Below are positions 34,568-42,920 of a stretch of DNA of 45,527 bases, piece by piece (position 1 is the stretch's first letter; every line of letters begins with the position of its first letter). The position numbers were made by a program, and so were the translations under genes. Origin of the DNA: Clostridium thermobutyricum (GTDB lineage: Bacteria > Bacillota > Clostridia > Ch29). The notes under the pieces are model-generated. The model was not told the DNA's origin and made no database searches. It saw nothing but the letters and a program-made list of their open reading frames with translations. The stretch covers positions 1-45,527 of the forward strand of contig JAENYX010000021.1 in assembly GCA_016841565.1 (NCBI GenBank), written 5' to 3'.

Positions 34568-35062
34568 ATGAGAAATATATATACAGCACATGAGGCAAAA
34601 ATGGGCCGGGTTGTTTTTGGAAGGCTACATCCCGGTGCCGATCTTATTGGCGGATTGTTAGATATGTGCAGGCAAAAAGGCATCAGGTACGGGTATATAC
34701 CCGCCATAATCGGCAGTCTTGCAAAGGCCAGCTTCATATATGCAGTTCCTGATTCCCAGGCCATGCTAAATGTTAGTTACAGCCAACCGGTTGAAATCCA
34801 AGGCCCGCTTGAATTCATAGGAGGCCAGGGAATAATCGGTGTTTCCGGAAGCGGAAGTGCAATGATACATTTTCATGGGGTTGTGAGCGATAAAGATCGG
34901 AAAGTGCACTCGGGACATTTTATAGAAGGCGGAAACCCCATCCTTGCCACAATGGAGGTTGTTATCCAGGAATTAAACCAGATCAGGCTAGTCAAAAGCC
35001 TGGATAATGAAACGGGATTTCCCTTATTCAAGTCATATGGTGAAGAAGACCAGGAATATTAG
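34568..35062 (+). CDS. PPC-domain (DUF296) protein
   Basis: A 164-residue protein of the PPC/PCC type (plants-and-prokaryotes conserved domain). The metal-binding-like histidine set HxH...GH is visible as His101, His103 (MIHFHGVVSD) and His117 (KVHSGHF); LHPGADLIGGL near residue 20 is the usual start of the domain. Start ATG 34568 has AAAGGA about nine bases upstream. It lies between E1 beta and the TRAP genes, with the same orientation. The prokaryotic family has no settled function; some members bind DNA or a metal. A role in the regulation or chemistry of this operon is a guess from location. Confidence 0.72.
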   Translation: MRNIYTAHEAKMGRVVFGRLHPGADLIGGLLDMCRQKGIRYGYIPAIIGSLAKASFIYAVPDSQAMLNVSYSQPVEIQGPLEFIGGQGIIGVSGSGSAMIHFHGVVSDKDRKVHSGHFIEGGNPILATMEVVIQELNQIRLVKSLDNETGFPLFKSYGEEDQEY

Positions 35063-35110
35063 TAGATGGAATGCCGGGGGTGGTAGATGGAAACAATGAG
35101 TTCTTTAAAA
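35062..35110 (+). pseudogene. Relic of a dehydrogenase E1-alpha gene
   Basis: Bases 35066-35081 and 35086-35098 match acoA at 33198-33213 and 33221-33233 exactly, with a three-base difference in spacing. Read in frame, the relic gives GMPGVVDGNNEFF, against GMPGVIVDGNNVFN in acoA. It is therefore a decayed copy of E1-alpha coding sequence within the 95-base gap before dctP. No start or further homology is seen on either side. Confidence 0.7.
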
Positions 35111-35157
35111 GGAAAGTTTCTATTCAGGTATAATTAATATAATGAGGAGGAGTAAAA

Positions 35158-36165
35158 ATGAAAAAAAGAAGTTTGGTTCTTGGTTTGATAGTTGTTCTTC
35201 TTTTGTCTCTGGTGGCTGGATGCTCAGGAAACGGGGGCGAAGAGGCCGAGGTTAAACCCGTCACATTAAAAATGAGCGTAACCACAGCTGACAGCTCGTC
35301 ATGGACCCAGGGCGCGTTGAAATTCGCCGAACTGGTAGAGGAGAGAACCGGTGGAAAGGTTAAAATCAACGTCTTTCCTAACGAGCAGCTTTCCGGAGGC
35401 AACCAGGGTAAAGGCATAGAAATGCTTATGAACGGAGCAACCGACCTTTCATTCCACTCCAACATAATCTATTCTATCATGGATGAAAGATTTGGAACCA
35501 TGAGCCTTCCGTGGCTGCTGCCAAACTATGAAATAGCCGATGAAAAAATCAACGGCCCCGGAGGCGACAAGATAGCGGAAATAATGCTGGAGAAGAACGT
35601 TGTTGCCCTTGGCTTTGGAGAAAACGGTTTCAGACAGATAACAAATAACGTAAGACCCATCAGCTCACCAGACGATATGAAAAACCTGAGGATAAGAATA
35701 CCCGGAATTAAGATGTATATATCGCTGTACCAGACACTGGGAGCAGACCCGACGGCTATGAACTTCGCAGAAGTGTTTACTTCACTTCAGCAGGGAGCTA
35801 TAGACGGGCAGGAGAATCCTATGGATGTTATTCATTCATCAAAGCTGTATGAGGTGCAAAAATACATCTCACTGTGGAACTATTCCTATGACGTTATTAT
35901 ACTTGGCATGAACAAGGACAAGTTAGAAAGCTTTGACGAAGAAACTCAGCAAATAATAAGGGATGCTGCCAAGGAAGCATGTGAGTATCAGGTAGAACTA
36001 AACCGTGCCAGTGGCATAGAACAACTGGAATACTTTAAGTCCCAGGGCATGCAGGTAACCGAGCTGACCGATGCCCAAATAGCGGAATTCCAGGAAAAAG
36101 TACAGCCTGTTTACGACGAGTACGAACCCATTGTGGGCAAAGAGCTTCTTGACCTCTTCAGATAA
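35158..36165 (+). CDS. dctP: TRAP transporter solute-binding lipoprotein (DctP)
   Basis: Extracytoplasmic receptor of a TRAP carrier. A signal peptide with KKR and a hydrophobic core ends in the lipobox VAGC, then a mature DctP fold (RIPGIKMYISLYQTLGADPTAMNFAEV near residues 180-207 is the family carboxylate-binding region; the arginine in RIRIPG is the usual ligand anchor). Length 335 is normal. AATGAGGAGGAGTAAAA precedes the ATG. Ligands are usually organic acids; here the partner dehydrogenase suggests a 2-oxoacid or acetoin-like compound. A hairpin follows the gene. Confidence 0.92.
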   Translation: MKKRSLVLGLIVVLLLSLVAGCSGNGGEEAEVKPVTLKMSVTTADSSSWTQGALKFAELVEERTGGKVKINVFPNEQLSGGNQGKGIEMLMNGATDLSFHSNIIYSIMDERFGTMSLPWLLPNYEIADEKINGPGGDKIAEIMLEKNVVALGFGENGFRQITNNVRPISSPDDMKNLRIRIPGIKMYISLYQTLGADPTAMNFAEVFTSLQQGAIDGQENPMDVIHSSKLYEVQKYISLWNYSYDVIILGMNKDKLESFDEETQQIIRDAAKEACEYQVELNRASGIEQLEYFKSQGMQVTELTDAQIAEFQEKVQPVYDEYEPIVGKELLDLFR

Positions 36166-36176
36166 ATAGTCACAAT

Positions 36177-36211
36177 GACAGGTCTTAAAGGCCGGACCTT
36201 CAAGACCTGTC
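36177..36211 (+). other. Intercistronic hairpin between dctP and dctQ
   Basis: GACAGGTCTT (36177-36186) pairs perfectly with AAGACCTGTC (36202-36211) around 15 bases. It probably stabilises the upstream mRNA or partly terminates it, giving more receptor than permease. Confidence 0.65.
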
Positions 36212-36246
36212 TCCTTAATAATGTGCCAAAGCATAGGGGGGTTCTT

Positions 36247-36720
36247 ATGGTAAAGAAGATAATTAACAATATTGAAGAGTACATTATCAGCATTAGTCTT
36301 CTGACAATGCTTGTAATTGCTTTTGCCAACGTCATATCCCGGAAGTTTTTACATGCTTCCTGGGCTTTTACCGAGGAGATTACTACAAATCTCTTTGTCC
36401 TGTCAAGCCTGCTGGGAGCTGCGGTGGCGGCCAAAAGGGGAGCCCATTTGGGGTTGAGCGTATTAACTGATTTTGTTCCGCAAAGGTATCAAAAATATGT
36501 CAACCTTATTAGTATGTTTAGTGCGGTTTTGTTGTTTGCGCTGCTGTTCCGCTACGGCATTGTCATGGTTACCTCACAGATGAAATACGGCCAGACATCC
36601 CCTGCGCTGGGATGGCCTGAATGGGTGTTTGGCCTGTCGGTACCAATAGGGGCCTTTTTCCTTATTGTCAGGTTTATACAGCAGGGAGTTATGCAGTTTA
36701 TACGTAAGGAGGGGAACTAG
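36247..36720 (+). CDS. dctQ: TRAP transporter small permease (DctQ)
   Basis: A 157-residue four-helix membrane subunit. The family pattern is present: ISISLLTMLVIAFANVISRK, then SWAFTEEITTNLFVLSSLLGAA and KRGAHLGL. ATG 36247 is selected because ATAGGGGGGTTCTT precedes it; an earlier in-frame ATG at 36175 would begin within the hairpin. Its stop codon is directly adjacent to the ATG of dctM, so the two permeases are coupled. Confidence 0.92.
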   Translation: MVKKIINNIEEYIISISLLTMLVIAFANVISRKFLHASWAFTEEITTNLFVLSSLLGAAVAAKRGAHLGLSVLTDFVPQRYQKYVNLISMFSAVLLFALLFRYGIVMVTSQMKYGQTSPALGWPEWVFGLSVPIGAFFLIVRFIQQGVMQFIRKEGN

Positions 36721-38004
36721 ATGTCGGTTTCAACTGTACTTATGCTTGTATTTACAGTGCTGCTTCTATTTAATGTACCTATTGCCGTGGCATTGGGCCT
36801 TTCCAGCATTGCTGCCCTTGTCATTACAGGCATGCCCCTGGATATGTTTTCTATGATAATATCGGCCTCAATAGGTAAATTTACTTTGCTGGCCATCCCC
36901 TTCTTTATTCTGGCGGGAATCATAATGGAGAAGTCGGGGATATCCGAAAGGCTTATACGGTTTGCAAACAAGGCGGTAGGCCACGTTACTGCAGGACTTG
37001 CAATAGTTGCGGTGCTGACATCCTGTTTCTTTGCTGCCATATCGGGCTCCGGACCGGCAACGGTTGCAGCCTTGGGGATTATTCTCATACCGGCTATGGT
37101 GGAAGCCGGATATGGGAAGGGAATGTCTTCGGCTTTGCTGGCTACAGCCGGAGCCATAGGCATAATAATTCCTCCCAGCATAGCCTTTGTAATATATGGT
37201 GTGACGGCAGAGGTATCCATAGGAAAGTTGTTTATAGCAGGTATAGTACCTGGGCTGCTGGTGGGATCGGCACTAATAATTGCTTCTTTGATAATATCAA
37301 GGAAAAAGAACTACGGCCTGGAGAAAAAGGCTTCATCGCAGGAGGTATGGGCTGCCTTTAAGGATGCATTCTGGGGGCTTATGATGCCCATTATAATTTT
37401 GGGAGGCATATACGGCGGTTATTTCACCCCCACCGAAGCGGCGGCGGTGGCAGCGGTATACGGCTTGCTTGTGGGTATATTCATATACAGGAAAATTAGA
37501 GTAAAAGAATTAATCAATACGCTTATTGAGGCGTCGGTTTCATCTGCCGTGGTAATGTTGATAGTGGCTAATGCCAGCCTCTTTGCATGGATTATTACCA
37601 CCGAAGGTATTGCCGGTGCTGCAGGGGACCTGCTGCTCAGTGTATCAGGAAATAAATTTGTCCTTCTTTTATTGATTAATGTACTGCTGCTGATTGCAGG
37701 CTGTTTTATTGACGCTATTTCGGCAATAATGATACTTGTACCTATTCTATTGCCGGTTGTGATGCAGATAGGATACGACCCTATTGCTTTTGGGGTAATG
37801 GTGACGGTAAATCTGGCCATTGGTCAGATAACACCGCCGGTGGGTGTAAACCTTTATGTGGCGTGCGGTATCTCGAATATATCTCTCAAGGAGATATCCC
37901 GTGCCCTGATGCCGTTTTTAATAGCATCATTGCTTGCGCTTATAGTGATCACCTACTTCCCAATTATATCGTTGTGGCTTCCGGGTATTATGGGAATAAA
38001 GTAA
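36721..38004 (+). CDS. dctM: TRAP transporter large permease (DctM)
   Basis: A 427-residue membrane subunit with about 12 hydrophobic segments; it carries the Na+-coupled transport path. Family blocks are FFILAGIIMEKSGISERLIRFA, CFFAAISGSGPATVAALG and TPTEAAAVAAVYGL. ATG follows directly after the dctQ stop, with AAGGAGGGG in the dctQ 3' end as ribosome-binding site. Next is the E2 gene, 28 bases on. Confidence 0.94.
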   Translation: MSVSTVLMLVFTVLLLFNVPIAVALGLSSIAALVITGMPLDMFSMIISASIGKFTLLAIPFFILAGIIMEKSGISERLIRFANKAVGHVTAGLAIVAVLTSCFFAAISGSGPATVAALGIILIPAMVEAGYGKGMSSALLATAGAIGIIIPPSIAFVIYGVTAEVSIGKLFIAGIVPGLLVGSALIIASLIISRKKNYGLEKKASSQEVWAAFKDAFWGLMMPIIILGGIYGGYFTPTEAAAVAAVYGLLVGIFIYRKIRVKELINTLIEASVSSAVVMLIVANASLFAWIITTEGIAGAAGDLLLSVSGNKFVLLLLINVLLLIAGCFIDAISAIMILVPILLPVVMQIGYDPIAFGVMVTVNLAIGQITPPVGVNLYVACGISNISLKEISRALMPFLIASLLALIVITYFPIISLWLPGIMGIK

Positions 38005-38032
38005 ACCTGTGACTTAAGAGGAGGGAAGAGAA

Positions 38033-39343
38033 ATGGCTATAGTGGTTATAATGCCCAAGCTGGGCCTTACCATGACCGAAGGGGTGATTTCCAAATGGCA
38101 CAAGGCCGAAGGAGATACCGTCGAGAAAGGTGAGACACTGCTGGAGGTTTCAACCGACAAGATTACAAATGAAGTAGAGGCGGGAGAAAGCGGCGTATTA
38201 CGAAAGATATTGGTGCAGGAGGGAGATACGGCCCTTGTAAGCCAGCCCGTTGCAGTAATAGGGGCTATGGATGAAGACATTTCAGGCCTGTTGGACGCAG
38301 GGCAGGTCAAGTATACTGAAAAACCGGATATGGTTATGGAGGGAAAGCCCGGGTCCGATGAAAAGAAGGGCCCTGTCGCAAGGAAGGGGTTCGTTAAGGC
38401 TTCTCCTGCAGCAAAGAAATACGCAAGGGAAAACGGAATAGACCTTGCCCTGGTAACGGGTACCGGTCCCGGCGGGAGAGTGGTGGAAAAGGATGTAACG
38501 GCATTTGCCAGGGAAGGCGTTGCCGGGGTCAAGGTCTCACCCGCTGCCGGAAAAATGGCCCATGATATGGGTGTAGACCTTAAGACCATACAAAAGGACG
38601 GTAGAATCATGAAAGAGGACGTATTGGGAGCGGAAAGGCCGTCTGCGATACCGGAAGTTGACAGAAGAGTTGCCATGACGCCCATGAGGAGGATAATAGC
38701 CGAGAGAATGTCTCAAAGCTGGCATACGGCGCCCATGGTTACTCTCAATATTGAGGTCGACGCCACCCGGCTTAAAGATTTAAGGGGAAAGCTGGCTAAG
38801 GAATATGAAGGCCAGGGCTTAAAAGTAAGCTATAATGATATATTCATGAAAATATGCGCAAAGGCTCTTATGGAGCACCCCACGGTTAACGCCACCATAG
38901 ACGGTGACCAAATTATTCAGTGGGCCGATGCCAATATTGGACTGGCTGTTGCTCTGGAGGCGGCATTGATTGTACCCAACGTGAAAGCCGTACAGTCCAA
39001 GTCGTTGCTGGATGTGTCGGCCGAGACAGGTGTGCTGGTGGAAAAGGCAAGAAACAATAAGCTTACCGGCCGGGAAATAACCGGAGGAACATTTACCGTA
39101 ACCAACCTGGGTATGTTCGGAATTGATACATTTACTCCAATAATTAACCAGCCCGAGTCGGCAATACTTGGCATTAACGCTATGGCAGACCGGCCTGTGG
39201 TTATTGACGGACAGATAGCCATACGACCTGTAATGAACCTCAGTCTGACCTTCGACCACAGGGTTGTCGACGGGGCCGATGCAGCGAAATTCCTTGCAAG
39301 GATAAAAGAACTGACAGAAAACCCAATTCTGCTTTTCTTATAG
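38033..39343 (+). CDS. acoC: Dihydrolipoamide acyltransferase E2 with two subunit-binding domains
   Basis: E2 core of the dehydrogenase complex, 436 residues. One lipoyl domain at the N-terminus has the modified lysine Lys43 in VSTDKITNEV. Then two peripheral subunit-binding domains occur in series: ASPAAKKYARENGID... (from residue 123) and VSPAAGKMAHDMGVD... (from 168). The catalytic domain ends with the active-site histidine and aspartate in FDHRVVDGAD (His409, Asp413). Two such binding domains are uncommon. It accepts the acyl group from E1 and passes it to CoA. The gene lies between the TRAP genes and E3. Confidence 0.9.
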   Translation: MAIVVIMPKLGLTMTEGVISKWHKAEGDTVEKGETLLEVSTDKITNEVEAGESGVLRKILVQEGDTALVSQPVAVIGAMDEDISGLLDAGQVKYTEKPDMVMEGKPGSDEKKGPVARKGFVKASPAAKKYARENGIDLALVTGTGPGGRVVEKDVTAFAREGVAGVKVSPAAGKMAHDMGVDLKTIQKDGRIMKEDVLGAERPSAIPEVDRRVAMTPMRRIIAERMSQSWHTAPMVTLNIEVDATRLKDLRGKLAKEYEGQGLKVSYNDIFMKICAKALMEHPTVNATIDGDQIIQWADANIGLAVALEAALIVPNVKAVQSKSLLDVSAETGVLVEKARNNKLTGREITGGTFTVTNLGMFGIDTFTPIINQPESAILGINAMADRPVVIDGQIAIRPVMNLSLTFDHRVVDGADAAKFLARIKELTENPILLFL

Positions 39344-39355
39344 GGAGGTACTGAC

Positions 39356-40759
39356 ATGAGACAACGTAATGTGGTGGTAATAGGGGGAGGGCCGGGAGGT
39401 TATGTGGCTGCCATCAGAGCAGCACAGCTGGGAGCGCGGGTTACACTGGTGGAAAAGGATAAACTGGGAGGAACCTGCCTGAATGTGGGATGTATACCCA
39501 CCAAAGTCTTGCTTCATACGGCGGAGCTGTTTAATGAATTGGACCATGTAAAGGAATTGGGCATTGACGTGAAAAACCCCCGAGTTGACTGGAAAACCCT
39601 GATGAAAAGAAAAGAAAGAATAGTGGCGCAATTAACCGGAGGCGTCAAAGGGCTTCTCGTATCAAACGGAATAGAAATTGTAAAGGGTACGGCGTCTTTT
39701 AGAAGCAGCGGTGAAATTGGTGTTGATTGGGCTGACGGCAATACTATGAATATTGAAGCCGATTCCTTCATAATAGCGACCGGTTCGGTGCCTTTTGTTC
39801 CGCCTGTACCGGGAACTCACCTCCCCGGTGTAATTACAAGTTCCGAAGCACTAAGCCTGGACGTGGTGCCAAAAAGCATGGTAATAATTGGAGGAGGAGT
39901 TATAGGAGTAGAGTTTGCTTCTATATATTCAAGTCTGGGGTGCAGTGTTACTATAATTGAGATGATGGATCAAATACTTCCGAATATGGAAGAGGAATTG
40001 GCAGACATATTGAAAGGAAGCTTGCTAAGCAGGGGAGTAAAGGTTAATACTCAAGCAAAGGTTACTTCAATAAATAAGGATGGAATCGGGCTGCAGGTCA
40101 GATTTGAAGAGAAGGGTGCGGAAAAAGCAGTCTCGGCTGAAAAAGTGGTTGTGGCTGTTGGAAGAAGACCCAACACTGCCGGTTTAAACCTGGAGGCAGC
40201 AGGGGTCCGGCTGAATAAGGACAGGATAATTGTAAATGATAGGATGAAAACAGCGGCAGAAAACATATATGCGGTAGGTGATTGTACCGGCAAGATGATG
40301 CTTGCCCATGCTGCTTTTGCACAGGGAGTGGAAGCTGCCGAAAATATAATGGGTAAGGATACAAAAATGGACTATAAAACGGTGCCGTCGTGTGTGTATA
40401 CCCAGCCCGAGCTGGCCAGTGTCGGAATGACGGAAAAACTGGCACTTGAGAGAGGACATGACATTAAGGTAGGTAGGTTTCCCCTGATGGCCAACGCCAA
40501 GTCTCTTATTATGAATCAGACCGGCGGTATGGTAAAGGTGATTTCGGATAAAAAATATGATGAGGTACTGGGAGTCCACATACTGGGACCCAGAGCTACC
40601 GATCTGATAACTCAGGGAGCTCTGGCCTTAAGACTGGAAGCCACCCTGGAAGAGATAATCAGTACCGTACATGCCCATCCCACCGTGGGAGAAGCGCTAC
40701 AGGAGGCTGCACTGGCAGCCGACGGAGCGGCAATACATCTTCCCGGCACCAGAGGGTGA
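39356..40759 (+). CDS. lpdA: Dihydrolipoamide dehydrogenase E3
   Basis: FAD flavoprotein that reoxidises the dihydrolipoyl groups of E2 and reduces NAD+. The N-terminal FAD fold is GGGPGGYVAAIRAAQLG, the redox disulphide is Cys41-Cys46 in GGTCLNVGCIPTK, and the His-Glu pair appears near the end in VHAHPTVGEA. Length 467 is normal, and there is no fused lipoyl domain. It follows acoC by 12 bases, with TAGGGAGGTACTGAC as ribosome-binding site. Confidence 0.95.
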   Translation: MRQRNVVVIGGGPGGYVAAIRAAQLGARVTLVEKDKLGGTCLNVGCIPTKVLLHTAELFNELDHVKELGIDVKNPRVDWKTLMKRKERIVAQLTGGVKGLLVSNGIEIVKGTASFRSSGEIGVDWADGNTMNIEADSFIIATGSVPFVPPVPGTHLPGVITSSEALSLDVVPKSMVIIGGGVIGVEFASIYSSLGCSVTIIEMMDQILPNMEEELADILKGSLLSRGVKVNTQAKVTSINKDGIGLQVRFEEKGAEKAVSAEKVVVAVGRRPNTAGLNLEAAGVRLNKDRIIVNDRMKTAAENIYAVGDCTGKMMLAHAAFAQGVEAAENIMGKDTKMDYKTVPSCVYTQPELASVGMTEKLALERGHDIKVGRFPLMANAKSLIMNQTGGMVKVISDKKYDEVLGVHILGPRATDLITQGALALRLEATLEEIISTVHAHPTVGEALQEAALAADGAAIHLPGTRG

Positions 40760-40763
40760 TATT

Positions 40764-41465
40764 ATGAGGACATGTTATGTAATTAGGCTGGACAGACCGT
40801 TGGGTTACGGTGAAGGCATACAAATGCAGCAGAGGGCATTTGAAATGGTTGAAGAGGAGAAGGCAGACGGCATACTTTTGCTGCTTCAGCACAAACCTGT
40901 TGTGACTGTCGGCAGGGCCGGAGGCATGGAAAACCTGCATGTATCCAGGGAAAGGCTTGAGAGGCTGGGGATAGAGCTGCATAAGACAAATAGAGGCGGT
41001 AATATAACCTACCATGGGCCAGGCCAGCTGGTGGCTTATCCGATATTTAACCTGAAACGGTGGGAAAAGGATGTTCATAAGTTTGTCGGCATGCTGGAGG
41101 AGGTAATAATAAGAGTCCTTGCAGACTACGGAATATGTGCCGGCAGAAAATCCAAATATCCCGGAGTATGGACAGGGAACAGTAAGATAGCGGCCATTGG
41201 AGTTGGCCTTAAGCATTGGATTACAATGCACGGGTTTGCTTTTAACATAAGTGTCGACAAGATAAGCTTTGCGTTGATTACGCCGTGCGGCATAACTGAA
41301 TTCGGAGTAGCTTCTCTAGATGACTTTGTAAGCCCTGTTGACTTTGAGGAAGTGGAAAACAGAATTATAGGCCGCTTTGAAGAAGTGTTTGAGATGAACA
41401 CCATTAACCGGGAGGAGGGTTTTCTAAAGGGTGACTGCTACAGCCAACAGGCCGGAATGGCTTAA
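40764..41465 (+). CDS. lipB: Octanoyl-[acyl-carrier-protein]--protein octanoyltransferase
   Basis: Moves octanoate from acyl carrier protein to the lipoyl-domain lysine, the first step of endogenous lipoylation. The conserved block RGGNITYHGPGQLVAYP (from residue 77), Lys141 and the catalytic Cys175 in ITPCGITEF are all present. Length 233 is typical. The ATG at 40764 lies four bases after the lpdA stop. It is followed by lipA in an overlapping arrangement, so the lipoyl pathway is made in the same transcript as its target E2. Confidence 0.95.
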   Translation: MRTCYVIRLDRPLGYGEGIQMQQRAFEMVEEEKADGILLLLQHKPVVTVGRAGGMENLHVSRERLERLGIELHKTNRGGNITYHGPGQLVAYPIFNLKRWEKDVHKFVGMLEEVIIRVLADYGICAGRKSKYPGVWTGNSKIAAIGVGLKHWITMHGFAFNISVDKISFALITPCGITEFGVASLDDFVSPVDFEEVENRIIGRFEEVFEMNTINREEGFLKGDCYSQQAGMA

Positions 41466-42303
41466 GAGAAAGGCTCCCAGCCAGACATCGCTTCTGGAAA
41501 TGGGAAGACTGCTGTCAGGCTTCTCGCTGCATACTGTCTGCCAAGAGGCCGACTGTCCTAATATCGGCGAATGCTTTGAAAAAAGAACCGCAACCTTTAT
41601 GATAATGGGAAGGGTATGCACAAGAAACTGCAGGTTTTGTGCGGTGAGTAACGGAACACCCTGCAAGCTTGACCGTGATGAACCGCTTCATGTGGCACAG
41701 GCGGTTAATGAGCTGGAATTGAAGCATGTTGTAATAACCTCGGTTACGCGGGATGACATTGAGGACGGGGGAGCAGAGCATTTTGCCAAAACGGTGGAGG
41801 CAATCAGGAATCTTAACCCCGGGACTACTGTTGAATTACTCATCCCGGACTTGAAAGGGCTTTGGGCAGGACTCGAAACCATAGCTCAGTCAAAACCTGA
41901 TATTATTAACCACAACGTGGAAACGGTACCATCACTCTATTCGGCAGTGAGGCCTGGTGCGGTATACAACAGGTCGGTAGAGCTTTTAAAGAGAGCCAAG
42001 GAAATTGACAGCAGCATAACCACCAAATCGGGCATGATGCTGGGCCTGGGGGAAAATAAAGAACAGGTTGAAAGGGTAATGGAAGACCTGAGGGATGTAG
42101 AATGCGATATATTGACCCTGGGCCAGTATTTGCAGCCTACCAGGGAGCATTATCCCATATATGAGTATATCTCTCCCGGGGTATTTGAGCAGTATAGGAA
42201 TATTGCATACAGAAAGGGGTTTAAATATGTGGCTGCCGGAGCCTTTGTAAGGAGTTCATACAAAGCGGCAGAAGGTATGAAAAAAATTAGAGATGGAGAA
42301 TAA
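41431..42303 (+). CDS. lipA: Lipoyl synthase
   Basis: Radical SAM enzyme that inserts two sulphur atoms into the octanoyl group. The auxiliary cluster cysteines are Cys37, Cys42 and Cys48 (CQEADCPNIGEC) and the radical SAM set is Cys63, Cys67, Cys70 (CTRNCRFC). The usual terminal RSSY appears as VRSSYKA. Length 290 is normal. The GTG start at 41431 overlaps the last 35 bases of lipB, with GGAGGAGGG (from 41411) as ribosome-binding site. A terminator follows. Confidence 0.96.
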   Translation: MTATANRPEWLKRKAPSQTSLLEMGRLLSGFSLHTVCQEADCPNIGECFEKRTATFMIMGRVCTRNCRFCAVSNGTPCKLDRDEPLHVAQAVNELELKHVVITSVTRDDIEDGGAEHFAKTVEAIRNLNPGTTVELLIPDLKGLWAGLETIAQSKPDIINHNVETVPSLYSAVRPGAVYNRSVELLKRAKEIDSSITTKSGMMLGLGENKEQVERVMEDLRDVECDILTLGQYLQPTREHYPIYEYISPGVFEQYRNIAYRKGFKYVAAGAFVRSSYKAAEGMKKIRDGE

Positions 42304-42386
42304 CGTGGTGCACAAAAAGCGGCCACGTATTAATGCCCGAACGGGGTCTGTCATTCTTTGAGGATGCAAGAGCCCCGTTTATATTT
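42303..42386 (+). terminator. Terminator region after lipA
   Basis: Two hairpins in a row: ACGTGG/CCACGT (42303-42327) and a strong one pairing AACGGGG (42340-42346) with CCCCGTT (42373-42379), extended by TCT/AGA across one bulged base. TATATTTG follows. This closes the aco-TRAP-lip operon. Confidence 0.75.
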
Positions 42387-42455
42387 GAAACTTGCCGTTA
42401 ATGCGAGTATAATTTAAAAGTAAACATACTCTAGATGACGAAAGCTGGTGGCATT

Positions 42456-42920
42456 ATGTGGAGCCCTACACACGGCAGTGTTACATTCAATCAAATGTAT
42501 GAAATAGTTAAGGACTTTGTATGTGAATTTCCCGAGTATGAGCATGAAATTACCGTGGGTTCCGATTCCCAAAACCACGAACTGACCAAGACGGTATTGT
42601 GCGTTGCGGTATGGAGAAAAGGTAAGGGAGGCATCTATTTTACCGATACCCGGTATTCAAGAATAATAACAAATATAAGGCAGAAGCTGATTCATGAGAC
42701 TTCTCTCAGTCTGGATCTGGCACTCAGGCTTACCGACAGATTTAGAGATGATGAGGTGGACTGTAATATAACTGCTATACATGTGGATGCAGGAAACAGT
42801 GGCCCAACCTCCCGGTATATATCCGAGATAGTGGGATGGGTGAAGGCATGCGGCTTTGACTGCAAAATAAAGCCGGATTCCTATTGCGCAAGCAGTATTG
42901 CCGACAGAGTTTCCAAGTAG
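42456..42920 (+). CDS. YkuK-like RNase H-fold protein (DUF458)
   Basis: A 154-residue protein of the YkuK/DUF458 family. It has GSDSQNHELTKTVLCVAVW near residue 40 and AIHVDAGNSGPTSRYI near 110; the aspartates (VGSDSQ, HVDAG) resemble RNase H-like catalytic residues. ATG 42456 is preferred over ATG 42435, since only the former is preceded by a purine-rich GCTGGTGGC. The biochemical role is not established. Confidence 0.75.
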   Translation: MWSPTHGSVTFNQMYEIVKDFVCEFPEYEHEITVGSDSQNHELTKTVLCVAVWRKGKGGIYFTDTRYSRIITNIRQKLIHETSLSLDLALRLTDRFRDDEVDCNITAIHVDAGNSGPTSRYISEIVGWVKACGFDCKIKPDSYCASSIADRVSK

